IMG/VR virus record: IMGVR_UViG_3300029787_000080
Span: 5,901 to 51,109 of that record
Strand: one strand, 5' to 3'
DNA from: a virus
DNA length: 45,209 nucleotides
The notes beneath the pieces are model-generated. The model had not been told where the DNA came from and did not search any database. It worked only from the letters and a program-made list of their open reading frames with translations. The translations under genes were made by a program, and so were the position numbers. Numbering within the stretch: the first letter of the stretch is position 1; every line of letters begins with the position of its first letter. This document shows positions 1-6,190 of the stretch, piece by piece.

Positions 1-2
1 TC

Positions 3-122
3 CCGCAGTTCAACTACACCAGACAAAAACAGACACTGTATATCGGACCAATTCTATTCAAAATGTTTCGTATACTTTTGGTTGCTGGGTTCTTGGCCGG
101 CGCAGCATACATGATGACTTAG
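3..122 (+). CDS. C-terminal end of a small membrane protein (5' truncated by window edge)
   Basis: The frame is open from the first bases and ends at TAG 120-122. The visible tail is polar (PQFNYTRQKQTLYIGP), followed by one hydrophobic helix (FRILLVAGFLAGAAYMM), so it looks like a small membrane-anchored protein. An internal ATG at 63 could start a 19-residue peptide, but the upstream residues look protein-like, so I read it as truncated. The stop lies 2 bases before the next gene. If the window is circular, its N-terminus may be the signal-like start at 45159, but the frames then disagree by one base. No family is recognised. Confidence 0.5.
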   Translation, partial: PQFNYTRQKQTLYIGPILFKMFRILLVAGFLAGAAYMMT

Positions 123-124
123 CC

Positions 125-691
125 ATGAGTTTGACAAAAGTTGACTGGTCCAAACTGCCAGTCCCAGAGGATGATGGCGCAGCCAAGCACCTAGTCGGCC
201 TGCGGCTGCCGGACATCTCTTTACCATCCACAGACGGCGAAACGGTAAACGTTACCGGCATTCGAGGCGTCGGGCTAAAGGTCTTGTTCTGCTATCCCAT
301 GATGGGAGATCCACACGGACCGTTGCCTAAGGGGTGGGACGAGATCCCAGGTGCGACAGGCTGCACCCTCGAAGCGTGTTACTTCAGGGACATGCATAAC
401 CTGCTGACCATGGCGGGGGCTGACCATGTGTGGGGCATCTCCACTCAGGACACAGAGTTTCAAGAGAAGGCCGTGGAGCGGCTGCACCTATCGTATCCGC
501 TGCTGTCCGACGAGGACTTGTCGTTTACCAGGAAGTTGAACCTGCCGACCATGGATGTCGAAGGCAAGACGATGATCCGTCGGATCACCCTGGTGATGAA
601 GGGTAACGTGATAAGGAAGGTCTTCTACCCAATCTTTCCTCCGCATTTGCATGCAGAAGAAGTCCTCGAATATTTGTCCTCACAAAAGTAA
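125..691 (+). CDS. Peroxiredoxin of the AhpC/TSA (BCP/PrxQ-like) family
   Basis: 188 residues with a thioredoxin-fold layout. The stretch PGATGCTLEACYFRD contains the family signature, with peroxidatic Cys80 and a resolving Cys85 five residues later, the spacing of BCP/PrxQ enzymes. These reduce hydroperoxides in the cytoplasm using thioredoxin. No signal peptide is visible, although the neighbours are exported. The start follows the upstream stop by 2 bases, so translation is probably coupled. A G+C-rich hairpin follows the stop. On a phage this is a host-like metabolic gene, plausibly protecting the infected cell from oxidative stress (inference). Family assignment is firm; the exact subfamily is less so. 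Confidence 0.88.
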   Translation: MSLTKVDWSKLPVPEDDGAAKHLVGLRLPDISLPSTDGETVNVTGIRGVGLKVLFCYPMMGDPHGPLPKGWDEIPGATGCTLEACYFRDMHNLLTMAGADHVWGISTQDTEFQEKAVERLHLSYPLLSDEDLSFTRKLNLPTMDVEGKTMIRRITLVMKGNVIRKVFYPIFPPHLHAEEVLEYLSSQK

Positions 692-694
692 AAA

Positions 695-726
695 CCCCTC
701 GAGACCGTTAGGGAGGTTTCGAGGGG
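695..726 (-). terminator. 12-bp stem hairpin with T-tract on the minus strand
   Basis: Arms 695-706 and 715-726 pair over 12 bp (one G-T), with an 8-nt loop. On the plus strand no T-run follows; instead an A-run precedes it, so read as an intrinsic terminator it faces minus-strand transcription. It sits directly behind the peroxiredoxin stop and may also protect that mRNA end. Confidence 0.6.
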
Positions 727-1029
727 CTGCAAGGCCTAACCAATATCCCGGAAGAATACTGTCATGCGTAAGGTTCAATTATTCATAACGAGGAAAGGCC
801 TCACAAAAATCAAACTAACACCGGTTCGCTTCTAATGGAATTATTTTTTACGCCTTTGCGTTGTCCATTTTGTTTGACGCGATGACCGCAGTTCAAATCC
901 TGTGATATTTATGCAACAAGTCATTGGATAAATTCACAGATTGTTGCGTATTTTCGTTGTCTGCTTGAGACTCACCGCTAGATTCGGGGAGCGATCAATC
1001 CTGATCGTAATTTTTCAAGGAGACAAAAT
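727..1029. other. Intergenic leader upstream of the porin
   Basis: About 300 bases without a convincing gene on either strand. It ends with a good ribosome binding site (AAGGAGAC, about 1018-1025) for the porin. The long leader suggests that the promoter and control of the porin lie here, but I see no clean -35/-10 pair. A stretch near 885-905 resembles a tRNA T-loop but does not pair. Confidence 0.4.
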
Positions 1030-1998
1030 ATGCGTAAGATCCTTCTTGCGACTACCGCTCTTGTGGCAGCAGGTGGCATTTCCGCGGCTTCTGCTGACAT
1101 CAGCGTTTCTGGTTCATCCTCTTTCAACTATGTCAATCAATCGGTCACTGGCGCTGGCGAGGACGCAGCCGAAGAGCGTGACATGAACACTGAGGTCGAT
1201 TTCTCGATCAAAGCATCGAAGATGCTCGACAACGGCATGCTCGCTGCAAGCCAACTGGACCTTCACGAGTCTGGAGATGAAACAGTCGATGATTTCGGCT
1301 TCACCTTGGGCGGTGAGTTCGGAACTTTTGGTTTTGGTGGCCTAGCTAACGACGCTCACGGTAAGATCGAAACCGATATTACTGCGGACGAAGACACCAC
1401 TATCGACAAAGATATATATGGCATCAACGAAGTAACAGATAGCCAGGTCCCACATTCTGACATGTCCTTCACATCGAACAACATTGCTGGCTTCCAGTTT
1501 GCTCTTGGTATGAGCGACGGTGGTGCAGGCAGTGGAGAGGTCGAAGAGTCTGACAATGATGGTACGCAGGTCGGCCTTACTTACACGTTCGATCTTGGCG
1601 AAAACATGACAGCCACTTTTGGTTACAACAAGCACTCAGTTGGTACTGAGACAGGCGACGCTTCTTCCACGGGCGCGTCTGTGACTTTTGGTGACCTGAA
1701 TGTCAAAGTTGCTTCGCATGTAAAAACAGTTAAGGACCATGGCGACGTTACGTCCACCACTGTTGGCGCAAGCTACGCAGTCTCTGATGCTCTGAGCGTA
1801 CAGGCTTATACCGGCAACGCCGAAGCCAGCGATAATGAAGATTACGACATGAGCGATACTGCTTATGGCCTGACATACACCATCACGCCAGGCCTGTCCG
1901 TGTCGGTCACACACAACGATTACAGCGCCGAGAATGGCACTGAGGCCGACGCTGTGAGCGGCGACCGGACAGCTGTTGCATTGGACGTATCTTTCTAA
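1030..1998 (+). CDS. Gram-negative outer-membrane porin
   Basis: 322 residues. The N-terminus is a textbook signal peptide (MRKILLATTALVAAGG...SAASA, cleavage near residue 22), followed by DISVSGSSSF, the usual first strand of alphaproteobacterial porins. The body alternates short amphipathic strands with acidic Asp/Glu-rich loops and ends in LDVSF, the terminal Phe being the BAM recognition signal. Porins form trimeric 16-strand channels for small solutes; this one is at the short end of the range. It has its own leader and a strong terminator. Lambdoid phages are known to carry a porin (Lc of phage PA-2) that replaces host porins and alters phage sensitivity; a similar role here is inference. 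Confidence 0.85.
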   Translation: MRKILLATTALVAAGGISAASADISVSGSSSFNYVNQSVTGAGEDAAEERDMNTEVDFSIKASKMLDNGMLAASQLDLHESGDETVDDFGFTLGGEFGTFGFGGLANDAHGKIETDITADEDTTIDKDIYGINEVTDSQVPHSDMSFTSNNIAGFQFALGMSDGGAGSGEVEESDNDGTQVGLTYTFDLGENMTATFGYNKHSVGTETGDASSTGASVTFGDLNVKVASHVKTVKDHGDVTSTTVGASYAVSDALSVQAYTGNAEASDNEDYDMSDTAYGLTYTITPGLSVSVTHNDYSAENGTEADAVSGDRTAVALDVSF

Positions 1999-2059
1999 TA
2001 GGCTGATACGCGAACAACAAAACTGAGCATAGTTTTTTAGTTCTTCCAGGCAAAACTCC

Positions 2060-2092
2060 AAACGGGGCGATTTTCGGATCGCCCCGTTTTCT
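2060..2092 (+). terminator. Intrinsic terminator after the porin
   Basis: Perfect 12-bp stem (2060-2071 / 2078-2089) with loop TTTCGG and a T-tract, 60 bases after the porin stop. Confidence 0.9.
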
Positions 2093-2157
2093 GTTATGGA
2101 TATAGAGCGGGGGTGGAACACCCCCGCACCTTCAACGTTTACATAGGAGCCTAACGA

Positions 2158-2745
2158 ATGAGAGAAGTATTCAAAATCTTTTTTGCATCCGTTTCACTTG
2201 TTGCATGTTCTTTTACTGTCGCGCACGCGCAAGAAGACACATATGTGTCCTTTTCAAGCGGTGTTGGATTATTTGATTTGAGCGATGCAGATAAAGAATT
2301 AAAAGGGGATCTTGAGGATGATACGGGCAGCACCGCTACAGTCAACTCAGATGAGTCCGCTTTTATAGCTCGTGCCGCGATCGGAACAAAAGAGTCCGAT
2401 AATTTCAGCGTCGAAATTGGCTTTTTTGCGTCAAGCGAATTGGACACAGAATTTAACACTAAATTAGGATTTAACAGAACAATATCTTCATTCGCCCATG
2501 GTTTCGACTTAGTCGGAAAATATCATTTAGCTAATAGCAATATGGCGTTCAAAGCAGGTCTACATAGATCAAAAATTGAAATGAGTTCAGGGGGCTTTGA
2601 AGCGTCTCACACTGGCACAGGGCTTTTGTTCGGCGGAGAAGTTGATGTCTCTAAAGACACATTCATTGGTTATGATTATTACCAAGACGTCGGCGGAGAA
2701 AGTGACGGAAGCTTTTCATTCTTCTATTTTGGAAAGAGATTCTAA
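2158..2745 (+). CDS. Small outer-membrane beta-barrel protein
   Basis: 195 residues. Signal peptide with cleavage after AHA (residue 24); an LVAC lipobox-like tetrad at 14-17 leaves a lipoprotein as the alternative. The mature part is a series of amphipathic strands (VSFSSGVGLFDL, FIARAAIGTK, FSVEIGFFASS, FDLVGKYHL, GTGLLFGGEV, FIGYDYYQDV) ending in FFYFGKRF with terminal Phe, as in OmpA/OmpX-like barrels of about eight strands. It has its own ribosome site (ATAGGAGCC) and terminator, so it is a stand-alone unit after the porin. The A+T-rich codons differ from the porin and suggest a separate acquisition. OmpX/Ail-type barrels act in adhesion or resistance; the role here is unknown. Confidence 0.72.
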   Translation: MREVFKIFFASVSLVACSFTVAHAQEDTYVSFSSGVGLFDLSDADKELKGDLEDDTGSTATVNSDESAFIARAAIGTKESDNFSVEIGFFASSELDTEFNTKLGFNRTISSFAHGFDLVGKYHLANSNMAFKAGLHRSKIEMSSGGFEASHTGTGLLFGGEVDVSKDTFIGYDYYQDVGGESDGSFSFFYFGKRF

Positions 2746-2749
2746 AAGC

Positions 2750-2776
2750 AAAAGGGTGCCTTTGAGGCGCCCTTTT
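2750..2776 (+). terminator. Intrinsic terminator after the small barrel gene
   Basis: 11-bp stem (2750-2760 / 2766-2776) with loop TTTGA; the 3' arm ends in TTTT. It starts 4 bases after the stop codon. Confidence 0.85.
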
Positions 2777-2797
2777 AAAATCCAAGGAGCGAGAGCT

Positions 2798-3052
2798 ATG
2801 TTCATCAAAACCGTGATCCGTAAATTTATGCTGCCACATGATTGCCGAGATGAAGATTTATCTCATCTCGAAATCATCAGTAAATTTGATGAGGATGTTA
2901 ACAAGGCTGTGCGAGAGCTAAAAGCTCCTAATAACAATGGCACCTTTGTAAAAGACACCTACGTTCAATCACACGTTGCGGGGCTCACCGTCACCTTGAT
3001 CGCAACGATAAACTACACAAAGCGAGACTATTTGACGGATCAAGAACGATAG
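2798..3052 (+). CDS. Hypothetical protein, 84 residues
   Basis: The frame is open further upstream, but ATG 2798 has a good ribosome site (CCAAGGAGC) and begins after the terminator of the previous gene, so I take that start. The product is soluble and mixed-charge (MFIKTVIRKFMLPHDC...), with no signal peptide, membrane segment or recognised motif. It sits alone between the barrel gene and the next hypothetical gene, in the same A+T-rich composition. Confidence 0.55.
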   Translation: MFIKTVIRKFMLPHDCRDEDLSHLEIISKFDEDVNKAVRELKAPNNNGTFVKDTYVQSHVAGLTVTLIATINYTKRDYLTDQER

Positions 3053-3111
3053 CTAAATAACCTAAATTCGTATATCATGCTTTATCACCAACAATCCTAT
3101 GGGAGGGGATT

Positions 3112-3429
3112 ATGGCAGCGCATGAAGCTATTACCGTAGAATACATTGCGTTGGACGCGGGAACAAAAGCAGTCTGTGATTTTTTATATGAAAAGTTTGA
3201 CGAACCAAGCGCCGCTCCACCACCAGAAAAAGATGAAAATTTAGATAGCTGGTTATCTTTGGAGCAAATAAAAAGATACATGCCTTCAACGGCTAATCTG
3301 ACAACAGGAGACATCAGACTCGCCCTGCATGATCTAACAGACTATCTGTACGTTGAACAAAAAACCGACAAATACTCTTGCACCATGGAAGGTTTTAGAA
3401 CGGTGCGAACCTATAAAGACAAACAATAA
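3112..3429 (+). CDS. Hypothetical protein, 105 residues, possible winged-helix fold
   Basis: Begins behind a strong ribosome site (GGGAGGGG) and is followed by a terminator. A Pro-rich acidic linker (PSAAPPPEKDEN, about 38-49) separates a helical N-terminus from a C-terminal half (LSLEQIKRYMPS...GDIRLALHDLTDYLYVEQ) whose helix-helix-strand pattern is reminiscent of a winged helix-turn-helix. That reading is inference from the pattern of hydrophobic residues; no family is recognised. Confidence 0.6.
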   Translation: MAAHEAITVEYIALDAGTKAVCDFLYEKFDEPSAAPPPEKDENLDSWLSLEQIKRYMPSTANLTTGDIRLALHDLTDYLYVEQKTDKYSCTMEGFRTVRTYKDKQ

Positions 3430-3431
3430 AA

Positions 3432-3470
3432 AAGGGGCACCCCAGGCAAGAATGGAGGTGCCCCTTATTA
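3432..3470 (+). terminator. Intrinsic terminator
   Basis: 10-bp stem (3432-3441 / 3457-3466), starting 2 bases after the 105-residue gene and followed by a short A/T-rich tail. Confidence 0.75.
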
Positions 3471-3570
3471 AAGGTTGGGAGCTATCATCCAACGCTCTAA
3501 CAAATTTTGTATAGTTTTTATCTGTCTAATGTTCAAGTCTTATCAAGTCTCAACTCACACAGGAGATATC

Positions 3571-3654
3571 TTGGTAAAAGTCACCGAAGACGTAATTGGT
3601 AGACTTCAAGATCTAGAGGACAAACACGAAAACTTGTGTAAAAAGTGTGGGTGA
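3571..3654 (+). CDS. Possible 27-residue protein with a CxxC end (TTG start)
   Basis: A TTG codon lies 5 bases after AGGAG (3561-3565). It opens a short frame VKVTEDVIGRLQDLEDKHE ending in NLCKKCG, a helix followed by a CxxC pair that could bind zinc. The stop lies 17 bases before the signal-peptide gene at 3672, so it could also be a translated leader. The good ribosome site is the main support. Confidence 0.4.
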   Translation: MVKVTEDVIGRLQDLEDKHENLCKKCG

Positions 3655-3671
3655 ACCTCGGAGCCCGAACC

Positions 3672-4043
3672 ATGAAACGTGTAGCTATCTTCTTGGCCCT
3701 GGCCATGCTGGCGCAGCCGGCGTGGGCCATGTCTACGGAAAGTTTGATAGGCCTTTGTACCAAGTGGAAAGATGTGGGGTATGATGACACTTTAAGTTTT
3801 GATACGGATGGCGTTAGTGCTGTTGAGTGTGCAGCTTACATGAATGCGATGAGCACCGTCGGGGCGCAAAATTGCGTGTTTTCCGAACAGTCGGCGTCTA
3901 ATTATCAATGGGATGCAAGCTCTAAACAGTTAGCTCAGTTTCTTCTTAACAATGCTCACCAATATCCAGAAAAATGGAAATATGCAGGCTATTCGTTTTT
4001 TTTATCGCACGGAGTGCATGAGGCTTTTCCTTGCGAGGAATAA
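3672..4043 (+). CDS. Exported Rap1a/Tai-like protein
   Basis: 123 residues from ATG 3672, chosen because it gives a clean signal peptide (MKRVAIFLALAMLAQPAWA) behind GGAGCC; an in-frame GTG lies 27 bases upstream. The mature part follows the Rap1a/Tai pattern: SLIGLC near the N-terminus, CAAYMNAM in the middle, then a helical C-terminal half with YPEKW, ending HEAFPC. The four cysteines could form two disulphides. Rap1a/Tai proteins are periplasmic; several are immunity proteins against type VI amidase effectors (Ssp/Tae4). On a phage it might neutralise a periplasmic enzyme or protect the wall, but many family members have no known role. Confidence 0.68.
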   Translation: MKRVAIFLALAMLAQPAWAMSTESLIGLCTKWKDVGYDDTLSFDTDGVSAVECAAYMNAMSTVGAQNCVFSEQSASNYQWDASSKQLAQFLLNNAHQYPEKWKYAGYSFFLSHGVHEAFPCEE

Positions 4044-4111
4044 TCTAGAACCCAGGAGCGAGAACCAAGAATAAACTTGCTCCTAAATAAGACTCATCCT
4101 AGTATCAAAAA

Positions 4112-4139
4112 GAGCCCGAGGATGGCCTTCCTCGAGCTC
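4112..4139 (-). terminator. Minus-strand intrinsic terminator of the small antisense gene
   Basis: Arms 4112-4122 / 4129-4139 pair with one mismatch and loop TGGCCT. On the minus strand a TTTTT run follows directly. It lies 6 bases beyond the stop of the minus-strand peptide gene 4146-4229, which explains its direction. Confidence 0.65.
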
Positions 4140-4145
4140 CACTCA

Positions 4146-4229
4146 TTACAAGATAATGAGTATTAGAATTGTGATGAGAATTAGCCGGTCTAATAAGCCG
4201 GCTATTTCTTTGATATCAACACTTCTCAT
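4146..4229 (-). CDS. 27-residue hydrophobic membrane peptide, possible type I toxin-like product
   Basis: A minus-strand frame, antisense to its neighbours: ATG at 4229 sits 5 bases behind a perfect AGGAGG (4240-4235). It encodes a charged N-terminus (MRSVDIKEIAGLLDR) and a very hydrophobic end (LILITILILIIL), and a T-tract terminator follows. Ribosome site, single membrane helix and terminator all fit together, so I think it is real although it is tiny. Upstream on the minus strand lies a leader of over 100 bases with hairpins, for example TCCGG/CCGGA near 4242-4260. Short hydrophobic peptides with structured leaders are typical of type I toxins; a holin-like or regulatory peptide is the alternative. 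Confidence 0.5.
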   Translation of the reverse strand: MRSVDIKEIAGLLDRLILITILILIIL

Positions 4230-4400
4230 ATCGTCCTCCTCACTCCGGTAGCACCGGACAGAGCTGTGTGGCAGCGCGACCTGGTCACACCCGACGAGAC
4301 AATCCCCTCGGATCTCCCGCCTTTCGGAGAACGATTGATTCACAATAGTGATAGAAGCTAGGCTCGAGCAACAAGATTCGCGAACCAAGGAGGGTGGATC

Positions 4401-5075
4401 ATGTTTGAACTTTTTAAGAAAAAGAATCGCGAAGAGGAACTTTTAGAAAATTTAAAATCCTTGGCTTACGAATTTGCAGAGGCCTTGGTTTACGAATTTA
4501 CAGAGGCAAGAGATTTTGTCCTAACATCGATAACTGAACAAGAAGTAGTAGGATGTTACTTACTTAACTCTCGTTTAAATCACATGAAAAACTCAACGGA
4601 TCCAGAACATGTACAAAGGATAAAAGATTTTCCTTATCTTTGTTATGCGTTTCACAACACAGCAGCGTTTTGGACTCTAGAACCAATTCGAGAAAAAGTT
4701 CCCGACGAAGTCTTTTTTTGGAGCATTGCACTTCTTCGAAGTTCTTTTCTTAATCTCATAGAGTCGCAAGTAGAAATACCTCAACTGAAAACAGGCCATG
4801 AAATTTACTTTTTTGCGCCTGAAACCATTGAAGATAAGGAAAAGTACGATTCTAGTTTAAGCGATCCAAACCCCCAAAACCCCCTGTTTTTTGAATGGTT
4901 TGAAAACCCCGAAAACGAGGAAAAAATAACAAAATTAATTACAGAACATAAACGGATAATCATAAGTATCAAAAATGATCAAAAGATAAATGCCGAACAC
5001 AGAAAAAGCGTAGCCCTCATAAATCACTTTTCTGATGTTACTCTCTTGGATTCAATCAACGCAGTTTACAGATAA
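4401..5075 (+). CDS. Hypothetical protein, 224 residues
   Basis: Starts behind AAGGAGGG. It is a soluble, highly charged, Lys/Glu/Phe-rich and largely helical protein with no signal peptide. Near the N-terminus a short stretch is duplicated (AYEFAEAL then VYEFTEAR, about residues 22-37). The C-terminal third (KITKLITEHKRIIISI...) is rich in Lys and Ile. It is markedly more A+T-rich than the virion genes, which suggests acquisition. No family is recognised, and the context of isolated cargo genes gives no further clue. Confidence 0.65.
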   Translation: MFELFKKKNREEELLENLKSLAYEFAEALVYEFTEARDFVLTSITEQEVVGCYLLNSRLNHMKNSTDPEHVQRIKDFPYLCYAFHNTAAFWTLEPIREKVPDEVFFWSIALLRSSFLNLIESQVEIPQLKTGHEIYFFAPETIEDKEKYDSSLSDPNPQNPLFFEWFENPENEEKITKLITEHKRIIISIKNDQKINAEHRKSVALINHFSDVTLLDSINAVYR

Positions 5076-5094
5076 AAACCCCGGAGCGCGGACC

Positions 5095-5151
5095 GTGGAC
5101 CGCGAAGAAATATTCATATATAAATACACAGAACAGAGGAGGGTCTTATGA
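5095..5151 (+). CDS. Possible 18-residue leader peptide coupled to the DYFGN-repeat gene
   Basis: GTG at 5095 behind GGAG (5083-5086) opens a short frame (MDREEIFIYKYTEQRRVL) whose TGA overlaps the ATG of the next gene (ATGA at 5148-5151). The overlap suggests translational coupling. The 14-nt string around this start (5088-5101) recurs exactly at the GTG start of the gene at 5571. It could equally be an untranslated leader. Confidence 0.35.
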   Translation: MDREEIFIYKYTEQRRVL

Positions 5152-5393
5152 AAAAGCTCTATACGACTACCCTTGCGGCAGCAGCAATTATGCTGACTGC
5201 GCAAGTAGCGAATGCTGGAATGCGTTGCAGTAAGGATTACTTTGGTAATGTAACTTGCTATGGAACCGGCGAAGACTCCGGTTATAGCTCTCGAACAACC
5301 GAAGACTACTTCGGCAACACCACAACCCGAGACAATCGAGGGAATACAACGCGCTGTCGGAAGGACTATTTCGGCAATGTCACTTGCCACTGA
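5148..5393 (+). CDS. Secreted microprotein with DYFGN repeats
   Basis: 81 residues. The signal peptide ends at ANA (residue 23), leaving a 58-residue mature protein. DYFGN occurs three times (30-34, 53-57, 73-77), plus a degenerate RGNTT at 64-68. The first and last copies lie in near-identical frames, C-(S/R)-K-D-Y-F-G-N-V-T-C, with cysteines 27/37 and 70/80 each ten apart, suggesting two small disulphide loops. It is likely periplasmic or extracellular. Ribosome site AGAGGAGGG; a strong terminator follows. No function is known to me; repeat-bearing exported peptides like this may bind glycans or the cell surface, which is only a guess. Confidence 0.7.
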   Translation: MKKLYTTTLAAAAIMLTAQVANAGMRCSKDYFGNVTCYGTGEDSGYSSRTTEDYFGNTTTRDNRGNTTRCRKDYFGNVTCH

Positions 5394-5423
5394 TAGATCA
5401 AGCCGATAAAGACAGCAGCTAAC

Positions 5424-5452
5424 AAAAGGGCGTCCCGAGGGACGCCCTTTTT
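5424..5452 (+). terminator. Strong intrinsic terminator
   Basis: Stem GGGCGTCCC / GGGACGCCC (5428-5436 / 5439-5447), extended by AAAA/TTTT, with a T-tract to 5452. Confidence 0.92.
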
Positions 5453-5570
5453 CATAATCACTAATCCAGCATGTGGAAGTAATCCCACACCTTAAACAAA
5501 AATTGTAGACAGGTCCCATACCATCCTATATGACTATCTACAAATATCACGTTGATTAGGAGGGCGGACC

Positions 5571-5777
5571 GTGGACCATGGCTTAAAGATATATTTCCGC
5601 GTCATTCAGACGATAGCTGCGACTATCTTATCCCTGACGTTTTGGTTTCGTCACAATGAAATTTGGACTTGGCTTCTTAAGGTTTGGGAAGGCGTATATC
5701 ATAACTTCGACTTGGTAGTGTTTATCACTTTACAGAATCTAACTCATTTGTGTTTCAAGATATATTCATGCAATTGA
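5571..5777 (+). CDS. Small membrane protein, 68 residues (GTG start)
   Basis: GTG 5571 lies 6 bases behind AGGAGGG; the nearby ATG (5578) is out of frame and stops at once, so GTG is the start. It encodes a hydrophobic helix (YFRVIQTIAATILSLTFWF, about 8-26) and a second amphipathic or hydrophobic stretch (FDLVVFITL). Its aromatic content is high. It is the last plus-strand gene before the convergent virion operon. A holin-like or membrane-modifying role is possible but not shown. Confidence 0.5.
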   Translation: MDHGLKIYFRVIQTIAATILSLTFWFRHNEIWTWLLKVWEGVYHNFDLVVFITLQNLTHLCFKIYSCN

Positions 5778-5818
5778 TTGTTGTTTTGTTATGGGTCGGC
5801 CGATCCTAACAAATGTCG

Positions 5819-5841
5819 CATAACGTTCATTATGTTTTTTT
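5819..5841 (+). terminator. Weak hairpin plus T-run between convergent operons
   Basis: CATAA (5819-5823) pairs with TTATG (5830-5834), followed by seven T. The stem is short and A+T-rich. A separate near-palindrome GGGTCGGCCGATCC lies at 5793-5806. Together they are the only candidates for ending the convergent transcripts in 5778-5935. Confidence 0.4.
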
Positions 5842-5935
5842 GGAATTGATTCTTTTCAATGACTTAGCGGGTTCTGTTTTTTGCCGCACAAAAATGTCGT
5901 GTTCAGAACACCGTGTATTCAATGTTTTCAACCAC

Positions 5936-6190
5936 TTACGATGATACGCAATTTCCGTTGAAGCATGGGTTGATCAAGAAGAATTTCGGCCTGCCACCCG
6001 CATCCCAAATGTTCTTGTCCACGCAGCTCATACCCCACGCTATCGCGTCCTGAACGCCCTGGTAAACAAAATTCCTGCACCAGACCGCGGCCGCCTGATA
6101 ATTCTCATGAGCAAACTGGCCGGCGACCTCCATGGAGCCGTCGGGGAAATGCACGATTAGATAAATGATGTGCCAGGTCGTCTCATTCAT
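5936..6190 (-). CDS. Hypothetical protein, 84 residues, last gene of the virion operon
   Basis: Begins at an ATGA overlap with the stop of the 1294-residue gene, so it is translationally coupled. The sequence has an alternating N-terminal strand (TWHIIYLIVHFPDGS), then a helical middle (NYQAAAVWCRNFVYQGV) and a C-terminal NPCFNGNC. No family is recognised. Its position at the very end of the structural operon suggests a minor virion or assembly role. Confidence 0.6.
   Translation of the reverse strand: MNETTWHIIYLIVHFPDGSMEVAGQFAHENYQAAAVWCRNFVYQGVQDAIAWGMSCVDKNIWDAGGRPKFFLINPCFNGNCVSS

Noticed and set aside
885-905. GCAGTTCAAATCCTG resembling a tRNA T-arm, possibly an attachment-site remnant
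   Set aside because: The flanking bases do not pair as a T-stem, no anticodon arm or acceptor stem is found, and there is no integrase in the window.
941-1186. Open frame of 81 codons overlapping the porin start
   Set aside because: It lies in another frame of the porin gene, has no ribosome site, and its composition is that of shadow reading.
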